Part shown: in pieces, positions 9,129 to 16,900 of the stretch
How positions within the stretch are numbered: position 1 is the first letter of the stretch
Layout: each line of letters opens with the position of its first letter
Assembly (NCBI RefSeq): GCF_013372625.1
Contig: NZ_JABXFD010000330.1
Coordinates: 1 to 37,347, forward strand
Length of the DNA stretch: 37,347 bases
Reading direction: 5' to 3'
Source: Actinomadura sp. BRA 177
Lineage (GTDB): Bacteria; Actinomycetota; Actinomycetes; Streptosporangiales; Streptosporangiaceae
Notes under the pieces: generated by a model
Told to the model about the DNA's origin: nothing
Database searches by the model: none
What the model saw: only the letters and a program-made list of their open reading frames with translations
Made by a program: the position numbers and the translations under genes

Positions 9129-10177
9129 CAGGTGAGCTCCTCAGCGGTGCCGTGGTCGGGGGCCCGGTTGGTGCCGACGAAGGCGCGGAACTGCTCGCCG
9201 GGGATGAGGCGCCGCTCCCGGACCCCGGTGAACCCGGCGCTCTCCAGCTGCGCGGCCAGCTCGGCGGCGTGCGGCAGCGGGCCGCCGAAGTCGGCGCACC
9301 CGAACCACAGGTCGAGGACCTCCATGCCGACCGCGCCGCCCCGGCACGCGGTCGTCAGCAGCAGCCGGCCGCCGGGCGCGAGCATCGACCGCACCCGCTC
9401 CAGGACCTTCACCCGCTCGTCCGCGGGGAAGTAGTAGATGTTGTTGTGCATGGTCACGAGGTCGAACACCGGCTCGGCGCCGAGGTCGCGGACGTCCGCC
9501 CGGCGCACGTCGACGCGGTCGGCGAGGCCCCAGGCGGCCATGTTCGCGGCGGCGCCGGCGGCCACGTCGTCCTGCAGGTCGATCGCGAGGGCGGTGAGTC
9601 GGGGGTTCAGCCGGGCGGCGTGCCGGACGTAGACGCCGCTGCCGCAGCCGACCTCCAGCAGCCGGCGCGGCTCGTGCCGGTTCACGACGAGGCCGACGGC
9701 CTCCTCCACGAATGGCTGCACGATCCGGGTGGAGCGGGCGATGACCTCGCCGTCCTGGTCCCCGAGCGTCAGCCGCCGCCCGCCTCGCGCCATGGCGGGC
9801 GCGTCCAGCAGGACGGGCAGGTGGAACCGCGCGACCTCCTCCAGCGCGGCGGCGACCGTGTCGTTGCGGGGATCGCCGAGCGCCTTCGCGGCCCGGCCGC
9901 GCAGCGTGTAGCAGCCGTCGTCGAAGCCCAGCTCGCCGAGCCGCACCCCGATGTCGAGCCAGGCGCGCAGCACGTGCCGGTCGTCGCGGACGCCGAGCGC
10001 GGCGGCGAGCGTGTCCAGGTCGCAGGGCCGCACCGCGAGCCGCCGCAGCACGCCGCCGCCGGACGCGGCGGCGAGGAACGACGCCCGGTACAGGGGCGTG
10101 ACGAGGCCCCGGCCGAGCGACAGCAGCAGCGGCACCTGCCGGCCTCCGGCCAGCCTGGCCAGGGTCGCGACTTTCAT
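9128..10177 (-). CDS. redI: SAM-dependent O-methyltransferase RedI
   Basis: 349 residues starting MKVATLARLAGG. An N-terminal helical/winged-helix region (about 1-170) is followed by a class I methyltransferase domain with the SAM-binding motif LLEVGCGSGVYVRHAA and the acidic motif FDLVTMHNNIYYF. By homology with RedI/PigF it should O-methylate the 4-hydroxy-bipyrrole aldehyde to MBC. GGAGGA lies 8 bases before the ATG, and ATGA overlaps the redJ stop, fixing the start. The open frame continues upstream into redJ, but that part is a shadow of redJ. Confidence 0.88.
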   Translation of the reverse strand: MKVATLARLAGGRQVPLLLSLGRGLVTPLYRASFLAAASGGGVLRRLAVRPCDLDTLAAALGVRDDRHVLRAWLDIGVRLGELGFDDGCYTLRGRAAKALGDPRNDTVAAALEEVARFHLPVLLDAPAMARGGRRLTLGDQDGEVIARSTRIVQPFVEEAVGLVVNRHEPRRLLEVGCGSGVYVRHAARLNPRLTALAIDLQDDVAAGAAANMAAWGLADRVDVRRADVRDLGAEPVFDLVTMHNNIYYFPADERVKVLERVRSMLAPGGRLLLTTACRGGAVGMEVLDLWFGCADFGGPLPHAAELAAQLESAGFTGVRERRLIPGEQFRAFVGTNRAPDHGTAEELT

Positions 10178-10971
10178 GTCCGAGTCCTCCGGGGGTCGAG
10201 TGGGCGGGCGCGCAGCTCGCGGCGGAGTTCGCGGAGCAGCACCGCCCGGTCCGGGCCGGTCAGGTAGAAGTGGCCGCCGGGCAGGTGGCGGCGCAGCGTC
10301 GAGCCGTAGGTGTACTCGCGCCACTCGTCCACCTGCGCCGGGGTCGCGATCGGGTCGCCGGAGGCGGAGAACGCGGTGATCGGGCAGCGCAGCGGCCGGC
10401 CCGGCGCCCACCGGTACCGCTCGCACGCGGTGAGGTCGGCGCGCAGCACCGGCATCCGGCGCGCGAACCGCGGCCCGCCCGCGTGCGGGTCGACGCCGGC
10501 GCCGGTGAGGCCGCCGAGGTCGCGGACCATGCGCAGCAGCGCGTCGTCGGTGAGCTCGGCGCCGATCCGGTCGCCGTAGAAGTGCGGGGCGCGGCTGCCG
10601 GACACGAACAGGTGGACGGGCTCCCCGGCGCCGCGGTCGCGCAGCTCGCAGGCGACCTCGTAGGCGAGCAGCGCGCCCATGCTGTGCCCGAACAGCGCGT
10701 GCGCGCCCGCGAGGCCCCGCTCGATGAGCGCCGCCGCGATGTCGGCCGCCATCGGGCGCAGCTCGCTGCGGGGCCGCTCCCCCAGCCGGAAGCTCCGGCC
10801 GGGCAGCAGCACCGGGACGATCTGGACGTGGTCGCCGACGTGCGCGTCCCAGTCGCGGTAGACCGAGGGCGTCCCGCCCGCGTGCGGGAAGCAGATCAGG
10901 CGCACGTCCGCCGCCGGGTCGGGGGCCGCGCCGGGGAACCAGGCGAGCTGCGCGGTGTCCACGTCAGCCAC
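10174..10971 (-). CDS. redJ: Type II thioesterase RedJ
   Basis: About 265-residue alpha/beta-hydrolase of the type II thioesterase family. It shows LICFPHAGGTPSVYRDW near the N terminus, the nucleophile motif GHSMGALLAYE, and the late histidine in LPGGHFYLTG. RedJ of S. coelicolor releases dodecanoate from the carrier RedQ to feed RedL; the same role is likely here since a stand-alone carrier is present. The start is uncertain: GTG at 10971 overlaps the redL stop by 8 bases, while GTG at 10962 lies just after it. Neither has a strong ribosome site. Confidence 0.85.
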   Translation of the reverse strand: MADVDTAQLAWFPGAAPDPAADVRLICFPHAGGTPSVYRDWDAHVGDHVQIVPVLLPGRSFRLGERPRSELRPMAADIAAALIERGLAGAHALFGHSMGALLAYEVACELRDRGAGEPVHLFVSGSRAPHFYGDRIGAELTDDALLRMVRDLGGLTGAGVDPHAGGPRFARRMPVLRADLTACERYRWAPGRPLRCPITAFSASGDPIATPAQVDEWREYTYGSTLRRHLPGGHFYLTGPDRAVLLRELRRELRARPLDPRRTRT

Positions 10972-13900
10972 CGAGCCGCTCGCGGCCTTCGGGCGACCGG
11001 AGCCATTCGACCGTCCGGGCCATGCCCTCCTCGAAGGAGACCTCGCTCTTGAAGCCGAAGTCCTCACGGGCCCGGTCGATCGGGTACGACTGGTCGCGTT
11101 CCAGCAGGTGGACGGCGTGCCGGGTGAGGACGGGCCGCGCCTTCACGCGCAGCGTCCCGTACACCTTCTCCGCCGCGCCCGCGACACCGGCGGCGAGCGG
11201 CCGGGGCAGGCTCATCGACGGCGGCTTGACGCCGAGCCCCTCCGCGAGCGCCTCGATGTACTCGCGCCAGGTCGTCATCTCGGGGTCGCGCAGGTTGTAG
11301 ACGCGCCCGGCGGCGGCGTCCGACCCGCACGCGGCGATCATCCCGTCGACCGCGTTGGCGACGTAGAGGAGCCCGGCCGGGGCCATGCCCTTGCGGACGT
11401 ACACCATCTGCCTGCTCTTCAGCAGGGTCGCGATCTCGATGACGAAGTCCTTGCTGCGCGGCCCGTACACCGACACCGGGCGGATGACGGTGAGCGGCAG
11501 GCCGGCCCGCTCGGCGGCCTCCGTCACGGCCCGTTCACCGAGCAGCTTGCTGCGGTTGTAGGGCAGGCCGATGTCGTTCGGCTCGGTGCGCTCGTCGCAC
11601 GGCCGGACGGGGTACCCGTAGACGTCCGTCGTGCTGAGGTGCACGAACCGCTCGACGGTGCCGGCGCGGTGGGCGGCGTCCACGAGGTTGCGGCAGCCGG
11701 TGACGTTGGCCTGCTCGAACTCCTCCCACGGCCCCCAGTCGGCGGACTTGCCCGCGCAGTTGTAGACGTGCCGGACGCCGTCGGTGGCGCGCAGCAGCGC
11801 GTCCAGATCGGTGAGGGAGCCGGTCTCGATCTCGACGGGAAGGTCCTCGAACGCCGACCGGTCGCCGCCGTCCCGCACGAGCACCCGCACCCGGTGCCCG
11901 ATCTCGGCGAGCCTCCTGGTCAGATGCCCGCCGATGAACCCGGACGCACCGGTCACGAGCACGTCGGCGCCGCCCTTCGCGGGGCGCCGCACCGGGGCCG
12001 GCCGCGGCTCGCGCGGTCGGTTGCTGTCGGGCGATGTCATGTCCATGGCGTCCACCAGAAGGTCGAGGGAGCGGTCGAGGTCGGCTTCGCGGTGGTCGGC
12101 GTTGACGAAGAACCGCAGCCGGCACTTGTCGCGCGGCACGGCCGGGTAGCCGATCGGCATCACGTTCACGCCGCGCTCCAGCAGCGCGCTGGAGATCTCC
12201 ATGGCGCGTCCCCAGTCGCCGACGATGATGGGGATGACGGCGGTCTCGTCGGACACGCCGGTGTCCAGGCCGCGGGCGCGGGCGGCGGCCCGGAAGTGCT
12301 CGGCCAGCTCGTGCAGCCGCGTCACGCGTCCCGGCTCGTCCCGGATGACGCGGAACGCCTCCAGCGCCGCGGCGGCGCTGGCCGGGGAGATCCCCGTGCT
12401 GAAGATGTAGAGCGGCGTCGTGTACTTCATGAACTGGATGAGCGGGCGGCGCGCCGCGATGTAGCCGCCGAGGCTGCCGATGGCCTTGCTGAGCGTCCCC
12501 ATCCACAGGTCGACGTCGCCGGGGTCCACGCCGAAGTGCTCGCCGACGCCGCGTCCCGTCCGGCCGAGGACGCCGAGCGAGTGCGCCTCGTCGATCATCA
12601 GCATCGCGTCGTGGCGCCGCTTGACCTCGATGAACCGCGGCAGGTCGGGCAGGTCGCCGTCCTGGCTGTAGGCGCCCTCGATGACGACCAGGGCGCGGCG
12701 GAACCGGCCGCGCATCGCGCCGAGGATGCGGTCCAGCGCCCGCCAGTCGTTGTGCGGGAACGGCCGGCGGCGGGCGCCGGACAGAATGCAGCCGCGGACC
12801 GTGCTGTCGTGGATCCACTCGTCGTGGACGATGAGGTCCTCGGGACCGAACAGGTGCCCGACGGTCGCGACGTTGGTGGCGTGCCCGCCCGCGAACACGA
12901 TCGCGGCCTCGGTGCCGAGGAACCCGGCGATCTCCGCCTCCAGCTCGTGGTGCAGCGGCGTCTCCCCGCACAGCAGCGGGGTCGCCGAGCTGGACGTCCC
13001 GTACCGGTCGATCGCCGCCTTGGCCGCCTCGCGCAGCCGGGGATGGGCCGACAGGGCCAGGTAGTTGAACGCGGAGAAGTTGACGACCCGCCGCCCGTTC
13101 ATGTGGATCTGCCCGGAGTTGAACCCGTCGTGGACGCGCTCGTAGGCGTTCGGCCCGCTCGACTCGATCAGCCGGAGCCGCTCCAGCATCTCGCCGTACT
13201 CTTCCCACTCCTCGAACCGCCGCTGGATCACCACGGGACGGGCGGCTTCCGGCTCGGGTTCGGGTTCGGGAGCCGGTGGAGGTTGGACGGGGGTCGCGCC
13301 GCCGAGGGCGTCCAGGAGCTGGGCGACCGTGAAGTCCTCCGGCAGCGTCTCTCGCAGCTGCGGGACGCGGTCGGGGTAGAGCGGGGCGAGGTGGCGTTCC
13401 AGCTCGCCCTTCATGAGCGAGTCGAGGCCCAGCTCGCTCGTGACGTGGGCGTGCGGCGGGATCTGCTCGACGGGGAAGCCGGAGACCCGGGACACGAGCG
13501 CCAGCACCCGATCCGCGTCGATGTGCACCTGGCCGTTGCCGTTCACTTCGATCTCCCTTCGCTGCTCGCCGTCCGTCGCCGGGGATTCCTTGAGCCAGTA
13601 GCGGCTCCGTTCGAACACCGCGTGCGGCACGGCGACCCGCCGCCGCCCGCCGGGCCGGGTCCAGCGGACGTCGCCGCCCGCGCAGTGCCAGCGGCCCGCC
13701 GAACGGAGGAACGTCCGCCGGTCGTCCGCCCCGCGGCGCAGCGACGGCAGCCACAGGACGGTCCCGGCGTCCTCCGCCAGGCCGGTGCGCGCGAGCCCGA
13801 GGAGGGTTGGGTGGGGGCCCGCCTCCACGAAGGCGTCGCAGCCGAGCCGCCGCAGTGCGGCGACCCCGTCGGCGAACCGGACGGTGCCGAGGAGGTGGTC

Positions 13901-16900
13901 CGCCCAGTAGCCGGGTCCGGGACGGCCCATGGGCTCCCCGGTGTGGTCGGAGATCCACGGGATGCCCGGCTCCTGGACGGCGATGGTGCGGGCCGCGTCC
14001 CGCAGCGGCTCGGCGGCACCGGCCATCAGCGGCGAGTGGAACGCGTGCGAGACGGCCAGCGGGCGGACGACGACGCCGCGTTCCGGCAGGTCGCGGGCGA
14101 GCCGCTCGATCGCGTCCGCCGGGCCGGACAGGACGAGGTGGCCGGGCGCGTTCACCGCCGCGACGGCGACGGACGCGGCCGCCTCCTCGATGACTTCCGC
14201 GTTTCCGGAGCAGGCGATCATCGCGCCGGAGCCGGGCAGCTCGTCCATGAGGCGGCCCCTTGTCGCGGCGAGCGTCAGCGCGTCCTCCAGCGACAGCACG
14301 CCCGCGACGCACGCCGCCGCGAACGCGCCGACGCTGTGCCCGAGCACGGCCGCCGGGCGGACGCCGAACGACTCCCACAGCCGGGCCAGCGCGACCTCGA
14401 CCGCGACGAGCGCGGGCTGGCAGTAGCGGGTGCTCTTCAGTAGGCCGGGGTCGTCCTCGGCGAACAGGAGGTCGCGGAGGGATCGGCCGATCAGCGGGCG
14501 CAGCACCTCGTCCGCCCGGTCGATGACGCCGGCGAACACGGGACTGGACTCGTGCAGCCCGCGTCCCATGCCCGGGTACTGGGTGCCCTGGCCGCTGAAC
14601 AGGAACGCGGGCCGGGGTGCGCGTCCGGTGGCGTGCCCGAGCGTCACGTCCGTGGACGCCTCGCCGGAGGCCAGCGCGGCGAGCGCCTCGTCCAGCTCCG
14701 TCATCGACCCTGCGGTGAGGACGGCGCGGTGCGCGAGCGAGGCACGACCGGTGTTCGCCGCATGGCACAGGTCGGCGAGTTCCACGTCCGGACGGGCCGC
14801 GATATGCGCGCGGTACCGGCGGGCGAGCGTCGCCAGCGCGGTCGGCGTGTGCGCGGAAAGGCGCAGCGCCTGGACGGGCCACTCACCGCCCGACGATGTC
14901 GCCGGAGGCTCGGGCGCCCGTCCCACGACCACATGCGCGTTGGCCCCGCCGAATCCGAACGAGCTGACGGCCGCCTTCGCCGGTGGGACGACCCCGCCGG
15001 CCGACACGGTCAGGCCGGACCCGTCCCAGGTCAGGCGCCGGTTCGGGGTGGTGAAGTGCAGCTGCGGGGGCAGCTCGCCGTGCCAAAGCATCAGCACCGA
15101 CTTGATTAGCCCAGCGATGCCGGCCGCTGCCTCCAGATGCCCGATGTTGGCCTTAACAGAGCCAACCCGGCACGGCGCGTCGGCGCGGCCGGCACCGTAC
15201 ACGGCGGCGAGCGTCTCCCACTCGACCGGGTCGCCGAGGACGGTCCCGGTGCCGTGCGCCTCGACGTAGCCGACGTCGCGGCCGTCCGTCCCCGCCTCGG
15301 CGAGGGCCTGCTCAATGACGCGCCGCTGGGCCGAGCCCTTCGGCGCGGTGAGGCCGTTGGCGCGTCCCCCATGCCCGACGGCGGCACCGTCGATCGTCGC
15401 GTAGATCCTGTCGCCGTCCGCAAGGGCGCGGGACAGCGGCTTCAGGCACACCAGCCCGGCGCCCTCACCGCGCACATAGCCGTTCGCCGCATCGTCGAAC
15501 GTCCGGCAGGAGCCGTCCGGCGACAGCATGCCGCCGCGCGCGAACGCCACCGACAGCGCGGGGTTGATCAGCAGGTTGACGCCGCCCGCGAGCGCGACGC
15601 CGCACTCCCCGGCGCGCAGGCTGCGGCAGGCGGCGTGCACCGCGACGAGCGAGGACGAGCAGGCGGTGTCGACCGCCAGGCTCGGGCCGCGCAGGTCGAA
15701 CTGGTACGACAGCCGGTTCGCGGCGATCGAGTGCGCGGTCCCCGTCGCGGCGTACACGTCGATGCCATCGAGATCGCCCATCTGGAGGTCGGCGTAGTCG
15801 TGGCCGCTGATACCGACGAAGACACCGGTGTCACTGCCCGCGACACCGTCCGGGGCGATGCCGGCGTCCTCGAACGTCTCCCAGGCGACCTCCAGGAGAA
15901 GCCGCTGCTGGGGATCCATGCGCTCGGCCTCGCGCGCGGAAATCCCGAAGAACCGAGCATCGAACCGGTCGATGTGGTCGAGAAACCCGCCACGCGCAGG
16001 CGCGTCGACACCTGAGACGTCCCAGCGCCCCGCAGGCACGTCGGCGACCGCGTCCCGCCCGTCGAGCAACAGCCGCCAGTACCCCTCCGGATCAGGCGCA
16101 CCGGGAAACCGGCACCCAAGCCCAACAACCGCAACCGGCTCCGCGGAACTCGGGGCCTGCCGCTTAGGCTCAGGCTCCTCTGCTGGTGTTTCACCGCCGA
16201 GACGGTCGGCCACCTCCCGGATCGTGGGACGTTCGAAGACGGTGTTCGGCGCCAGATCGCGCCCCAGCCACACCCCGAGTTCCTCGATGACCGCGACCGC
16301 AGCCTTGGACGTGAGCCCGAGCGCCGCGAAAGGCGCGCTGATATCGATGGTTCGAGCGGGCAGCCCGAGCCGACCCGCCACCCGCTCCACCAACCACGCC
16401 TCGACTTCAGCCGCACTAGCCCCCGCCCGGGACACCCCCCGACCGGCGCCTTCCCCAGCCTCTCTCCCGCCACCTTCCCCGGCGTCTTGCCCGGCGCCAT
16501 GCCCGCCGCCATGCCCGCCGCCATGCCCGCCGCCATGCCCGCCGCCATGCCCGCCGCCATGCCCGGCGTCTTGCCCGGCGTCTTGCCCGGCGTCTTCTGC
16601 AGCTCGTCGCCCGGCGCGGACCGCGACGCCTTCGCGGGATCGTTCCGCGATGCCTTCCTCGTCAGCGCCCCCGGCGGCTTTCCAAGCACCTTCCGCGTCG
16701 CCTTGTCCGGCGCGTACCGCAGCGCCTTCGCAGGGGCGTTTCGCGACGCCTTTCTTGTCGGCGTCTCCGGCGGCTTCTCTTGCGTCGGCCACAGTGCCTT
16801 CGCCGGCGCGTTTCCCGGTGATGCGAGTCAGCAGCACGGGTACTGAGGGGGACGCCAGCAGTTCACCCAGCGGGGGGCGTAGGCCGAGTTCGCGTTCCAG

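Noticed and set aside
11535..14882. Long minus-strand frame overlapping redL
   Set aside because: It is a frame-shifted shadow of the AT-ACP-oxoamine synthase part of redL; its Pro/Arg-rich composition lacks motifs.
16477..16596. Possible CRISPR-like array
   Set aside because: Units are 12 bp, directly adjacent with no spacers, and in frame within a coding region.
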